This document shows, one piece after another, positions 18,814 through 27,967 of a DNA stretch of 64,000 nucleotides. Each line of letters starts with the position of its first letter. Position 1 is the first letter of the stretch. The translations under genes were made by a program, and so were the position numbers. This stretch comes from Pelagihabitans pacificus (GTDB lineage Bacteria; Bacteroidota; Bacteroidia; Flavobacteriales; Flavobacteriaceae). A model generated the notes under the pieces. That model had not been told where the DNA came from and ran no database searches. It saw only the letters and a list, made by a program, of their open reading frames with translations. The DNA lies in the NCBI RefSeq assembly GCF_009371985.2, contig NZ_VIKU02000003.1, forward strand, positions 310,001-374,000, in the 5' to 3' direction.

Positions 18814-19434
18814 CTAGAAAATATCGACTGCTCCTTTTCCCTCCCGGATTACTACCGGCTCCCCTTCCGAAAGGTCTATAATGGTCGAGGCCACATTGCC
18901 GCCGTAGCCGCCATCGATTACGATATCGACTAGATTCCGCCATTTTTCATAAATCAATTCCGGATCGGTGGTGTATTCCAGCAGTTCATCCTCATCCCTT
19001 ATGGAGGTGGAAACAATGGGGTTTCCCAAGCCTTCTACCAACGCCTTTGCAATGGCGTTGTCCGGCACCCTTATTCCCACTGTCTTCTTTTTCTTGAAAT
19101 CCTTCGGGAGATTATTGTTGCCAGGGAGGATAAAGGTATACGGACCCGGAAGTGCCCTTTTCAATATTTTGAAGGTCGCCGTATCGATTTGCCTTACATA
19201 ATCGGATAAGTTGCTCAAATCGGCGCAAATAAAAGACCAGTGGGCCTTGGCCAGTTTTACCCCTTTGATTCGTGCAATGCGTTCCAACGCGCGGGTATTG
19301 GTGATGTCGCAACCCAAACCGTATACCGTATCTGTGGGATAAATTACCAATCCGCCATCACGCAGTACATTCACCACCCTCTGAATTTCCTTTGGGTTGG
19401 GATTTTCCTCGTATATTTTGATAAACTCTGCCAT
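18814..19434 (-). CDS. tsaC: L-threonylcarbamoyladenylate synthase (Sua5/YrdC/TsaC)
   Basis: 206 residues from ATG 19434 (a GTG at 19443 would add three). Sua5/YrdC proteins make threonylcarbamoyl-AMP, used for the t6A modification of ANN-decoding tRNAs. The fold is recognised by GGLVIYPTDTVYGLGCDI near the N-terminus, KLAKAHWSFICADLSNLSDY, PGPYTFILPGN, VGIRVPDNAIAKALVEGLGNPIVSTSIR and the C-terminal STIIDLSEGEPVVIREGKG. No C-terminal Sua5 extension is present, so this is the short form. Confidence 0.93.
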   Translation of the reverse strand: MAEFIKIYEENPNPKEIQRVVNVLRDGGLVIYPTDTVYGLGCDITNTRALERIARIKGVKLAKAHWSFICADLSNLSDYVRQIDTATFKILKRALPGPYTFILPGNNNLPKDFKKKKTVGIRVPDNAIAKALVEGLGNPIVSTSIRDEDELLEYTTDPELIYEKWRNLVDIVIDGGYGGNVASTIIDLSEGEPVVIREGKGAVDIF

Positions 19435-19610
19435 GCTCGACACTTGTTACTTACTAAGGTACTAGTTATTCTTAGGATAATTGATCTTTCTTCCATTATT
19501 CCTATCGTGCTGCTATTCGATGCTCTTTGTAACATATCAGGACCACAAGGCCCTTGGTCTCGTTAAAAAAGCAGTGTCGGTTTGGTATCGGCACCTATTT
19601 GTACATCAAT

Positions 19611-20492
19611 TTATTTCACCTGATACACCCTCACATAATCGACTTCCATGGTTGCGGGGAAAATGGCGTCATCGACCCCTTCAAGGCCTCCCCAATTACC
19701 CCCTACTGCAATATTCATCAAAAAATAAAAGGGCTTTGAAAAGGGCCAATTATCCTCATTATAAGTAGCCGGGCGAAGAAAGGAAAGCTTCACGTTATCC
19801 ATATCATCGATATAGAACTTCAGGTATTTGTCCGTCCACAGCACCCCGTAGTTGTGAAACTCCTCCTCGATGGTATCCAGCGTCAACGGACCGGAGGTAA
19901 TCTGGGTGCCTTTCACATGATTATTGGCCGTACTGTGAATGGAAAAATGCATTTTGTTGGGATCGAAACTCACATACTCCATGATATCGATTTCACCACA
20001 TGCGGGCCAACCGACGGTCTTTATGTCCGATCCCAACATCCATAGTGCGGGCCAGATCCCGTTCCCCTTATGTTCGGGAATTTTTGCCCGAATTTCCATT
20101 CTCCCATAGCGAAAGGTTTTTTTGCTATTCAGTCGTGTAGAGGTGTAGTCGGCGGTACCGCTTTTTTCTTTCTTTGCGATGAGCTTTAACGTTCCGTTGC
20201 TCACCTCGACATTGTCATCGACTACGTAATTCTGCAACTCATTGTTACCCCAGCCGTGGGATCCGGTCTCAAAAATCCAGTTATCACCCACTAGGGCATC
20301 CCCATCGAATTCATCGTTCCAGACCAATTCTGCCGTATCCCAAAAATCATCGGCAAAAACATCCTCCGCAGTAGGTGGTACCGGTTTTTCTTCAGCCATC
20401 CTAGGGGGTTCTTGGATTTCGGAGTCGCCACAGGTAGTCAAAACCAGCAACATCAACGCTAGCGGACCCAACTCCATTTTGAGCGTTTTCAT
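19611..20492 (-). CDS. GH16 endo-beta-glucanase (laminarinase-like) lipoprotein
   Basis: 293 residues. Signal with a lipobox-like LVLTTC (cysteine 21) and a proline-rich linker indicate a surface lipoprotein. The catalytic domain spans ~55-293 with GWGNNELQNY and the GH16 signature GEIDIMEY (nucleophile E167, D169, acid/base E172), and ends with the usual VGGNWGG...MEVDYVRVYQ. The NNELQ segment and overall form resemble laminarinases, which cut beta-1,3-glucan of brown algae and diatoms. Agarase or carrageenase activity is less likely but not excluded. No SusC/D pair is adjacent. Confidence 0.9.
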   Translation of the reverse strand: MKTLKMELGPLALMLLVLTTCGDSEIQEPPRMAEEKPVPPTAEDVFADDFWDTAELVWNDEFDGDALVGDNWIFETGSHGWGNNELQNYVVDDNVEVSNGTLKLIAKKEKSGTADYTSTRLNSKKTFRYGRMEIRAKIPEHKGNGIWPALWMLGSDIKTVGWPACGEIDIMEYVSFDPNKMHFSIHSTANNHVKGTQITSGPLTLDTIEEEFHNYGVLWTDKYLKFYIDDMDNVKLSFLRPATYNEDNWPFSKPFYFLMNIAVGGNWGGLEGVDDAIFPATMEVDYVRVYQVK

Positions 20493-20558
20493 GGCAGTGA
20501 TTTTTTGTGTGTTATGGTTCGTTTAAAGGGTCGCTCCGCGTATTGGAAAAGCGACATG

Positions 20559-22883
20559 CTATAGTACTTCCAATTTCGCAAAGCGCAGCAACAATTTTTT
20601 GACATCCCCCTTTTCAAATTGAATTTCAGCTTTTCTATCGTTTCCGGCACCTTCTATTTTTATGACCTTACCACGGCCGAAACGGGTATGGTTGACCAAG
20701 GAACCTTCCGCAAGACTGGGATCTATGGCATTGGTGTTTCCAACCGGTCTCGACAATTCGGGCTTCAATTTTCTAAGTTTTCTCAGTTGGGTCTCATTGG
20801 GTTTCAATACATTTGGCGGAGTTCCATTCTTCGGTTTCGACTGTCGCAACTTACTTTTGTCGACATCGCCGAAAATATTGGAATCTATCAAAGGTTGGTA
20901 ACGGTATCCACCATCCAAGGGTGTAAGATTTTCCACATATTGCCCATCGATTTCCTCTAAAAACCTACTGGGCTCGGCATCGATCAGTTTTCCCCATCGG
21001 TACCGGTTTTGGGTATAGGTCAAATAGGCCTGTTGTTCGGCCCGTGTCAATGCCACGTAAAAAAGTCTTCGTTCCTCTTCCAGTTCACTCCTGGTATTCA
21101 TACTCATGGCAGATGGGAAAAGGTCTTCCTCCATACCCACAATATATACATAGGGAAACTCAAGCCCTTTGGCCAAATGAATGGTCATAAGGGCAACCCT
21201 GTCATCATCCCCGGTATCCTTATCCAAATCGGTGGCAAGTGCTACATCTTCCAAAAACTCCCCCAAATCTCCTTTAGCATCCGCCAATTCTTTTTGCCCT
21301 TCCACAAAATCCTTGATACCATTGAGCAGTTCCTCAATATTTTCCATTCGGGCAATACCTTCCGGGGTTCCGTCTTTTTTGAATTCCAACAAAATCCCTG
21401 TTTTTTTGGCGACATGTTCGGCCAGGGCAAAGGCGTCGACCCCTTCGTTCATGATCTGAAAGCTTTTGATCATTGTCACGAAATCGCGCAATTTGATCTT
21501 GGTACCGGAATTGATCCTCAAATCAATTTTATCCAAATGCTCTATTACCTCGAAAATGGAACGGCCGTAATGATTGGCAGCGACCACCAATTTATCAATG
21601 GTCGTTTGCCCGATACCCCTTGTGGGAAAGTTAATGATGCGTTTAAGCGCCTCCTCATCCTTTGGATTGAGAACCAACCGCAAATAGCTCAATACATCCT
21701 TGATCTCCTTTCGTTGATAGAACGAGAGACCGCCATAGATACGATAGGGAATATCTCTTTTTCTCAACGCGTCCTCTATGGCACGCGATTGTGAATTGGT
21801 TCGATACAACACCGCAAACTCCCCATTGGCCATTTGATGTTGCATTCTATTTTCCCAAATAGATCCAGCAACAAAACGACCCTCCTCCGCATCGGTCGGA
21901 CTGCGGTGTATCTTGATCATCGCCCCTTCATCATTGGCCGTCCATACGACCTTTTCCAACTGGTTTTTGTTCTTTGCGATAATCGAATTGGCCGCGTTGA
22001 CAATATTTTTGGTCGAACGGTAGTTCTGTTCCAGTCGGTATACCCCTACATTGTCATAATCCCTTTGAAAGTTGAGGATGTTCGTAATATTCGCACCACG
22101 GAACGAATAGATACTTTGTGCATCATCGCCCACCACACAGATATTCTGATACCGGTCTGCAAGGGCTTTTACGATCAAATATTGGGAATGGTTGGTGTCT
22201 TGGTACTCGTCGACCAGTATATACCGAAACCGATCTTGATACTTCATCAATACCTCAGGAAAACGGTTTAGCAATTCGTTGGTCCGGAGCAGCAGATCAT
22301 CGAAGTCCATCGCACCTGCCTTAAAACAGCGATCCACATAATTTTGATAGATCTCGCCCATTCTAGGTCGTTTGGCCATCGCATCGGCTTCTACCAATTC
22401 GGGATTATTAAAGTAGGCCTTTACCGTAATGAGACTGTTTTTGAAGGATGAGATACGATTCTGAACCTGTTTGTATTTATAAATATCCTTATCAAGTCCC
22501 ATCTCTTTGATGATGGAGGCAATTAGTCGCTGGGAATCTTGTGTATCGTAAATCGTAAAATTGCTTGGAAAGCCCAGTTTATCGCCATCAAAACGCAACA
22601 GTTTGGCAAACACCGAATGAAACGTGCCCATCCAAAGATTTTTGGCCTCTGAGGCACCCACGATCTCGGCAATACGCTTCTTCATCTCACGGGCTGCCTT
22701 GTTCGTAAAGGTCAATGCAAGAATATTGAACGCATCGACGCCTTGTTCCATCAGGTGGGCGATCCGGTAGGTAAGTACCCGTGTTTTGCCCGAGCCTGCA
22801 CCGGCTATCACCATCAAAGGTCCGTCTTTGTGGAGAACCGGGGCTTTTTGGGCATCGTTCAACTCGTCTAGGAAATTGCTCAA
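20559..22883 (-). CDS. pcrA: UvrD/PcrA-type 3'-5' DNA helicase
   Basis: 774 residues of the superfamily 1A helicase type, acting in excision repair and in removing proteins from DNA. Motifs in order: Q-motif LNDAQKAPV, Walker A GAGSGKTRVL, Ia TFTNKAAREM, II VDEYQDTNH, III GDDAQSIYSFRGA, IV QNYRST, V TIHLAKGLEFPYVYIVG, VI FYVALTRAEQ. The last ~50 residues (VNHTRFGRGKVIKIEG...LLLRFAKLEVL) form the Tudor-like C-terminal domain of PcrA. Length is normal. Confidence 0.95.
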   Translation of the reverse strand: MSNFLDELNDAQKAPVLHKDGPLMVIAGAGSGKTRVLTYRIAHLMEQGVDAFNILALTFTNKAAREMKKRIAEIVGASEAKNLWMGTFHSVFAKLLRFDGDKLGFPSNFTIYDTQDSQRLIASIIKEMGLDKDIYKYKQVQNRISSFKNSLITVKAYFNNPELVEADAMAKRPRMGEIYQNYVDRCFKAGAMDFDDLLLRTNELLNRFPEVLMKYQDRFRYILVDEYQDTNHSQYLIVKALADRYQNICVVGDDAQSIYSFRGANITNILNFQRDYDNVGVYRLEQNYRSTKNIVNAANSIIAKNKNQLEKVVWTANDEGAMIKIHRSPTDAEEGRFVAGSIWENRMQHQMANGEFAVLYRTNSQSRAIEDALRKRDIPYRIYGGLSFYQRKEIKDVLSYLRLVLNPKDEEALKRIINFPTRGIGQTTIDKLVVAANHYGRSIFEVIEHLDKIDLRINSGTKIKLRDFVTMIKSFQIMNEGVDAFALAEHVAKKTGILLEFKKDGTPEGIARMENIEELLNGIKDFVEGQKELADAKGDLGEFLEDVALATDLDKDTGDDDRVALMTIHLAKGLEFPYVYIVGMEEDLFPSAMSMNTRSELEEERRLFYVALTRAEQQAYLTYTQNRYRWGKLIDAEPSRFLEEIDGQYVENLTPLDGGYRYQPLIDSNIFGDVDKSKLRQSKPKNGTPPNVLKPNETQLRKLRKLKPELSRPVGNTNAIDPSLAEGSLVNHTRFGRGKVIKIEGAGNDRKAEIQFEKGDVKKLLLRFAKLEVL

Positions 22884-23025
22884 CTCTTACGCGGTTTTAA
22901 TAAACTGGTTCAAGATGTGAAATTAGCGATAATTGAGGGTTTACTAAAATCAAGTGAATCATAATTATAAACAATAACTGGTGATTCTCTCGATTTTGGA
23001 TATATTTAGGGATTAAACTAAACAC

Positions 23026-23571
23026 ATGAGGAAGGTCTTACGCTTGCTGACCATTTTTAGTCTTCTTTTGTTACTGGTTCCCCTAAATGCCCAGAAGAGA
23101 ACAAAGGGACCGATTATCAAGGAATTCGGGGAAGTCTTTGAAATCAAAAATCCGGATTTCAAGGTAGACACCACAAAGACTTACAAAGCGGTTTTCGATA
23201 TCATGAATTCGCCCGAGGGCCATGATGCACTTAACAAAAGTATCGAGACGGCGGCACGATTTCTCAATATGCATGCCCAAAGTGGCGTTCCCTTGGAGCG
23301 GTTAAAGATAGCCTTGGTCGTTCACAACCAAGCCTCGAAGGATATCATCACCAACGAGGCATACCAAAAACGCTACGGCACCGACAATCCCAACCAAGCA
23401 TTGATTAAGGCCCTATTGGACGTCGGTGGAGAAGTGATTTTCTGCGGACAGTCGTCCGAGTCGCGGGGCTTTCCCAGGGAAGATTTGATTGAGGGGGTAC
23501 AGTTATCCCTTTCGGCCATGACCGCCTTGATCGATCTACAAAATCAAAACTATCGACTTATAAAATTTTAA
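23026..23571 (+). CDS. Exported DsrE-family protein
   Basis: 181 residues with an N-terminal signal (VLRLLTIFSLLLLLVPLNA). The mature part has the DsrE/F fold pattern: YKAVFDIMN, LNKSIETAARFLNMH, LKIALVVHNQAS, LIKALLDVGGEVIFCGQS (with the conserved cysteine) and a C-terminal SLSAMTALIDLQNQNYRLIKF. Cytoplasmic relatives act in sulfur relay; an exported form must do something else, perhaps redox or thiol chemistry in the periplasm. It is followed 10 bp later by the M20 hydrolase gene, suggesting an operon. Confidence 0.8.
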   Translation: MRKVLRLLTIFSLLLLLVPLNAQKRTKGPIIKEFGEVFEIKNPDFKVDTTKTYKAVFDIMNSPEGHDALNKSIETAARFLNMHAQSGVPLERLKIALVVHNQASKDIITNEAYQKRYGTDNPNQALIKALLDVGGEVIFCGQSSESRGFPREDLIEGVQLSLSAMTALIDLQNQNYRLIKF

Positions 23572-23581
23572 ATCAAAGCAA

Positions 23582-24895
23582 ATGAAAAAATTAATGGTAG
23601 CAGGAATCCTATTTTTTAGCGCCGTGGCACTGGCACAGACCCCAGATCTGTCCAATGACTACAGCGCGATAGAAAACAAGGTAATCGAATGGCGAAGAGA
23701 CATCCATCAACATCCCGAACTGGGAAACAGGGAGTTCAAAACCGCTGAAAAAATAGCGGAACACCTTACATCCCTCGGGATAGAAGTACAGACCGGGGTC
23801 GCCCACACGGGGGTAGTCGGACTTTTGAAAGGGGATCAGCCCGGTCAAGTGGTCGCTTTGCGTGCCGATATCGACGCACTGCCGGTTACCGAACGCAACG
23901 ACCTTCCCTTTAAATCGACGGTAACCTCTGAGTTCTTAGGGGAAAAAGTCGGTGTAATGCACGCATGTGGACACGACACCCATACGGCTATTCTTATGGG
24001 GGTCGCCGAGGTACTTGCCAACAACAAGGACAAAATCAAAGGAACGGTCAAATTCATCTTTCAGCCCGCCGAGGAGGGTCCGCCACCGGGAGAAGAAGGC
24101 GGTGCACTGTTAATGGTAAAGGAAGGCGTTATGGAAAATCCGAAAGTAGATGCCATTTTCGGTCTCCACATCAATTCCCAAACTCCCGTCGGGATGATCA
24201 AATACAAACCTGGCGGCGCCATGGCGGCCGCGCAGAGCTTTACCATCAATGTGAAAGGGAAACAGAGCCATGGGTCGCAGCCGTGGTCCGGGGTAGACCC
24301 TATTTTGATCAGTGCCAAAATAATCGATGGACTTCAAACCATCATCAGTCGGGAGGCAGAGTTGACCAATGAAGCCGCCGTTATCACCGTCGGAAAAATC
24401 AAAAGCGGGGTACGGTTTAATATCATTCCCGAAAGTGCCGAAATGATAGGCACCATACGCACCTTGGATTATGGAATGAAAGACCATATCAACAAACGTA
24501 TGAAAGAAATGGTCGCGACGATTGCCAAAGCCTATGGCGGCGAGGCTACCTGCGAAATTCGGGAAGCCACTGAGATTACCTATAATGAGCCCGCGCTGGT
24601 AGATCAAATGTTACCAACAATTCAACGTGTTGCGGGTCCTGAAAACGTAAAGCTGCAAAAAGCCATTACCGGGGCCGAGGATTTCTCGTATTTTCAAAAG
24701 GAAGCTCCTGGTTTCTTCTTTTTCCTGGGAGGAATGACCCCGGGGAATACGGAGTCGTTTCCGCATCATACCCCGGATTTCCTTATAGATGATAGCGGCC
24801 TTTTATTGGGAGTAAAGGCGTTGACCGAAATGAGCCTGGACTACTTGAACAGCGCGGACAATTCGGCCGTTGCTCCAACCATCAAAGGAAAATAA
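23582..24895 (+). CDS. Exported M20-family amidohydrolase
   Basis: 437 residues with a signal peptide (MKKLMVAGILFFSAVALAQ). The protein is of the M20D/aminoacylase type, which hydrolyses N-acyl or amide bonds of amino acids. Metal-binding HACGHD at 127-132, FQPAEEG near 160 and GAEDFSYF near 360 carry the dimetal ligands. The central lid domain is recognised by KGKQSHGSQPW...DPI. The substrate cannot be told from sequence; N-acyl-amino acids or cell-wall-derived peptides are usual for the exported group. Confidence 0.9.
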   Translation: MKKLMVAGILFFSAVALAQTPDLSNDYSAIENKVIEWRRDIHQHPELGNREFKTAEKIAEHLTSLGIEVQTGVAHTGVVGLLKGDQPGQVVALRADIDALPVTERNDLPFKSTVTSEFLGEKVGVMHACGHDTHTAILMGVAEVLANNKDKIKGTVKFIFQPAEEGPPPGEEGGALLMVKEGVMENPKVDAIFGLHINSQTPVGMIKYKPGGAMAAAQSFTINVKGKQSHGSQPWSGVDPILISAKIIDGLQTIISREAELTNEAAVITVGKIKSGVRFNIIPESAEMIGTIRTLDYGMKDHINKRMKEMVATIAKAYGGEATCEIREATEITYNEPALVDQMLPTIQRVAGPENVKLQKAITGAEDFSYFQKEAPGFFFFLGGMTPGNTESFPHHTPDFLIDDSGLLLGVKALTEMSLDYLNSADNSAVAPTIKGK

Positions 24896-24901
24896 TACGC
24901 G

Positions 24902-26476
24902 GTGGGGCAATTTGTCGATTTTTTTTCGGGCATCCCATGGTGGGCATGGGTGTTCTTTGTCATTCTACTCGTCGCCATCAGGGATATCTTCTTCCAACGC
25001 GCCCATACCATTTCGCATAATTACCCCGTCGTGGGACATTTGCGCTATTGGTTGGAAAGTATCGGGCCCGAGATGCGGCAGTATTTCGTAGCCAACAATC
25101 GCGAGGAGCTCCCTTTTAATCGCATAGAACGCGGATGGATATACGCTTCGGCGAAAAAACAAAACAACTACGAGGGCTTTGGTACCGACCGGGATATCTA
25201 CGCCCATCAACACATCTTCATTAAAAACCAGATGATGGCCTACAGGGTACCGGACAGCCATCCCAATGCATCGGACAAAACATTTGTGCCCTGTGCCAAG
25301 GTAATGGGGGCTTATAACCGACGTCAAAAACCCTATCGTCCGGCATCGATTATCAACGTGTCGGCCATGAGCTTTGGTTCCCTCTCAGCAGCGGCCGTTG
25401 AATCCCTGAACAAAGGCGTTGCAAAGGCGCAAGCGTATCACAATACGGGGGAAGGCGGCCTTTCTCCCTATCACAATAAAGGGGGTGATGTTATTTTTCA
25501 TTTTGGCACCGGATACTTTGGCGTTCGCTCGAAGGATGGCAATTTTTCCATGGAAAAAATGAAGGAACTGGTTTCTAGGAAACCGTGTATAAAGGCCATC
25601 GAAATCAAGCTTTCACAAGGTGCGAAACCCGGAAAGGGCGGGGTTTTGCCGGGAGCAAAAATTACTCCTGAAATAGCCAAAATAAGAGGCGTGGAAGTGG
25701 GGAAAGATGTCCTCTCCCCCGCTACACACAAAGCCTTCGACAATATCCCCGAACTTATGCAACTGATAGAGGATATTGCCGAAGAGACGGGGCTTCCGGT
25801 AGGCATCAAGGGCGCTATCGGAAAGCTAGATCAATGGGAGCAACTCGCCGACTTGATGCTCAAAACCGGGAAAGGACCGGATTTTATAACGGTCGATGGT
25901 GGTGAAGGCGGTACGGGGGCAGCACCTCCCTCCTTTGCCGACCACGTTTCCCTACCCTGGGTCTACGGGTTCTCGAGCCTTTACAAAGTATTTCAAACAC
26001 GGAATCTCACCGAACGCATCGTCTTTATAGGAAGTGGAAAATTGGGGTTCCCGGCAAAGGCGGCCATGGCCTTTGCCATGGGTATCGACTGTATTAATGT
26101 CGCTAGGGAGGCCATGATGAGTATCGGATGTATTCAAGCACAGGTGTGCCATACCAACCGATGTCCTGCCGGTATCGCAACCCAAAACAAATGGCGGCAA
26201 CGAGGTATCGACATTCCCTTAAAATCGGATCGTTTGGCCCAGTACTTCAAAACCTTTCGAAAAGAGCTGTTGGAGATCACCCATGCAGCCGGCTATGAAC
26301 ATCCCTGTCAGTTCAACATGCAAGACGTACAGGTAAACGTAGACGATACCGACTTGAATAGGGACCTAAAAGCTACCTATGGCTACGACAAGACCGAAGT
26401 TGCATTTACTTCGGTCGAGGAACTTTATCGATGTGAATATCTCGGCGGAAAGGATTTCCAAAAAACTTTCGAATAA
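24902..26476 (+). CDS. Membrane-anchored FMN-binding glutamate-synthase-like protein
   Basis: 524 residues starting at GTG 24902. An N-terminal transmembrane helix (WWAWVFFVILLVAIRDIFF) precedes a glutamate synthase domain 2 (about 110-480). The FMN region shows VDGGEGGTGAAPPSFADHV, and the 3Fe-4S ligands are in GCIQAQVCHTNRCPAGIATQ (C-x5-C-x4-C). Glutaminase and C-terminal domains of GltB are missing. Such single-domain proteins are widespread and usually labelled FMN-binding glutamate synthase family; their real reaction is uncertain. It starts six bases after the M20 gene. Confidence 0.88.
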   Translation: MGQFVDFFSGIPWWAWVFFVILLVAIRDIFFQRAHTISHNYPVVGHLRYWLESIGPEMRQYFVANNREELPFNRIERGWIYASAKKQNNYEGFGTDRDIYAHQHIFIKNQMMAYRVPDSHPNASDKTFVPCAKVMGAYNRRQKPYRPASIINVSAMSFGSLSAAAVESLNKGVAKAQAYHNTGEGGLSPYHNKGGDVIFHFGTGYFGVRSKDGNFSMEKMKELVSRKPCIKAIEIKLSQGAKPGKGGVLPGAKITPEIAKIRGVEVGKDVLSPATHKAFDNIPELMQLIEDIAEETGLPVGIKGAIGKLDQWEQLADLMLKTGKGPDFITVDGGEGGTGAAPPSFADHVSLPWVYGFSSLYKVFQTRNLTERIVFIGSGKLGFPAKAAMAFAMGIDCINVAREAMMSIGCIQAQVCHTNRCPAGIATQNKWRQRGIDIPLKSDRLAQYFKTFRKELLEITHAAGYEHPCQFNMQDVQVNVDDTDLNRDLKATYGYDKTEVAFTSVEELYRCEYLGGKDFQKTFE

Positions 26477-26477
26477 C

Positions 26478-26485
26478 ATACTTTT
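26478..26485 (+). promoter_or_regulatory. -7 box (TACTTTTG) for the OmpA-like gene at 26537
   Basis: A perfect TAnnTTTG match two bases after the preceding stop codon, giving a leader of about 45-50 bases, as for the related gene at 17822. Confidence 0.45.
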
Positions 26486-26536
26486 GTGCAATTCATTCGA
26501 TGAACGATCCCAGTTATTAATCTAGAAAACTACCCC

Positions 26537-27307
26537 ATGAGAACATTTATACTCCTAACCTTCCTACTATGTGGCACCGCAGTATTCGGGCAGAAGAAAA
26601 GCGAGCTCTTTGCTCAAATCGAGAGTTTGAAATCGCAACTGGATTCGGTGAAAGGGCTGGTGTCCGAGGCGAAGAAAAATGAACGTATCAGTAAAGCGAA
26701 GGCCGAATCGTTCGAAAGTCAAGTATTGGAACTACAGGATGCCAATGCAACCTTGCTCAAAAACCTCAGTAGTTTTGCCGAAGTCTCCAATAAAAACTCG
26801 GAGAACATCAACAACGCCCTTGCAAGCCTATCGGAAAAAGAGGCCCAGTTAAAAGATATCAACGATGCCATAGCCAGTAATGATTCTACGGCCATCGTGG
26901 TGCTGACCAACGCCAAACAGTCGCTGGGCGAAAATGCAAGGGTCGCCGTTTCCAATGGGGCCGTTGTCATCTCGGAAAGCTTGGAGTCGCTCTTCGGGGA
27001 TGGGTCAAAAAGTAACATCAGTGCAGAAGCCGAGCCTTGGCTCGGGAAAATTGCCGGGATATTGAAAGCCAACCCGAAAACGGCGTTGACCATTGAAGGA
27101 CTCAGTATGACCGGGGAGTTGGATTTGGCCGCGCAACAAGCGGCAACGATTTCCTCGGTACTTCAAAAGAATTTTGAAATAGACCCGAACCGCATCATGG
27201 CACTTGGAAAGGACGGTAATTTCAAGGAAGGTATCAACTTTAAAATACATCCGAAGTTCGATGAGTTTTACTTGATGGTACGGGAAAATATGAGAAACGC
27301 CAATTAG
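26537..27307 (+). CDS. OmpA-like exported coiled-coil protein with degenerate peptidoglycan-binding motif
   Basis: 256 residues with a cleavable signal (MRTFILLTFLLCGTAVFGQ) instead of a lipobox. It matches the lipoprotein at 17822 along its length: coiled coil, NSENINNALASLSEKEAQLKDINDAIASNDS, a beta segment, then DPNRIMALGKDG and a closing KIHPKFDEFYLMVRENMRN. The OmpA motif EGHTDD/NxxLSxxRA is replaced by TIEGLSMTGELDLAAQQAATI, and the closing NRRT arginines are gone. It therefore probably no longer binds peptidoglycan. A divergent paralogue with a changed role is the best reading. Confidence 0.8.
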   Translation: MRTFILLTFLLCGTAVFGQKKSELFAQIESLKSQLDSVKGLVSEAKKNERISKAKAESFESQVLELQDANATLLKNLSSFAEVSNKNSENINNALASLSEKEAQLKDINDAIASNDSTAIVVLTNAKQSLGENARVAVSNGAVVISESLESLFGDGSKSNISAEAEPWLGKIAGILKANPKTALTIEGLSMTGELDLAAQQAATISSVLQKNFEIDPNRIMALGKDGNFKEGINFKIHPKFDEFYLMVRENMRNAN

Positions 27308-27383
27308 TAGCCCCAATTGACTTTCCACATATAATTTTTGGTAAAAACCTTCGTTCTACATCGTGTAATCAATAGCCAAAAAC

Positions 27384-27902
27384 ATGACTGGAGAAGGAAT
27401 ATTTCAATTATTCGCTTATTTATTGCCCGCCGTGGTAACCGGAGCGGTCGCTTTTTATTTTTTTAGACTACATACCAATAACGAGGAAGGGAGAAGACGG
27501 TTTCTGTTGCATAAAGATTCCCAAAAAAATACCCTGCCGATACGATTACAGGCTTATGAACGTATGGCGTTGTTTCTGGAGCGCATCGCCATTCCCAGTT
27601 TGGTTGTTCGCGTGGCTCCTAAATCGCCCGACAAGAATGCTTATGAAAACCTGTTGATCAAGACCATCGAGACCGAGTTCGACCACAACCTTTCACAACA
27701 GATTTATATGACCGATGAATGTTGGAACATCATCAAGGCGGCCAAAAGTGCCACGATTCAGATGATCCGCAAGGCGGCCATGAGCGAGACCGATTCCGCC
27801 GACAAACTGCGGGAAGACATTTTGACCGAGACGATGGACAAGTCGTCCCCTTCGGCAACCGCCCTCTCCTTTGTCAAAAAAGAGATCGGCGATTTGTGGT
27901 AA
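27384..27902 (+). CDS. Conserved membrane-anchored protein of unknown function
   Basis: 172 residues. One N-terminal helix (FQLFAYLLPAVVTGAVAFYFF) is followed by a helical cytoplasmic domain (RLQAYERMALFLERIAIPSLVVRV; NLSQQIYMTDECWNIIKAAKSATIQMIRKAA). This pattern is familiar from small Flavobacteriia proteins of unknown function, and the composition matches the neighbouring core genes. It stands between the OmpA-like gene and the convergent patatin gene. Confidence 0.7.
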   Translation: MTGEGIFQLFAYLLPAVVTGAVAFYFFRLHTNNEEGRRRFLLHKDSQKNTLPIRLQAYERMALFLERIAIPSLVVRVAPKSPDKNAYENLLIKTIETEFDHNLSQQIYMTDECWNIIKAAKSATIQMIRKAAMSETDSADKLREDILTETMDKSSPSATALSFVKKEIGDLW

Positions 27903-27967
27903 AACCAAAAAGCGCAGGTAAAATCGATAACAAATCCTTTTGATCCATTCCGGGTACCTTTTGCCGA

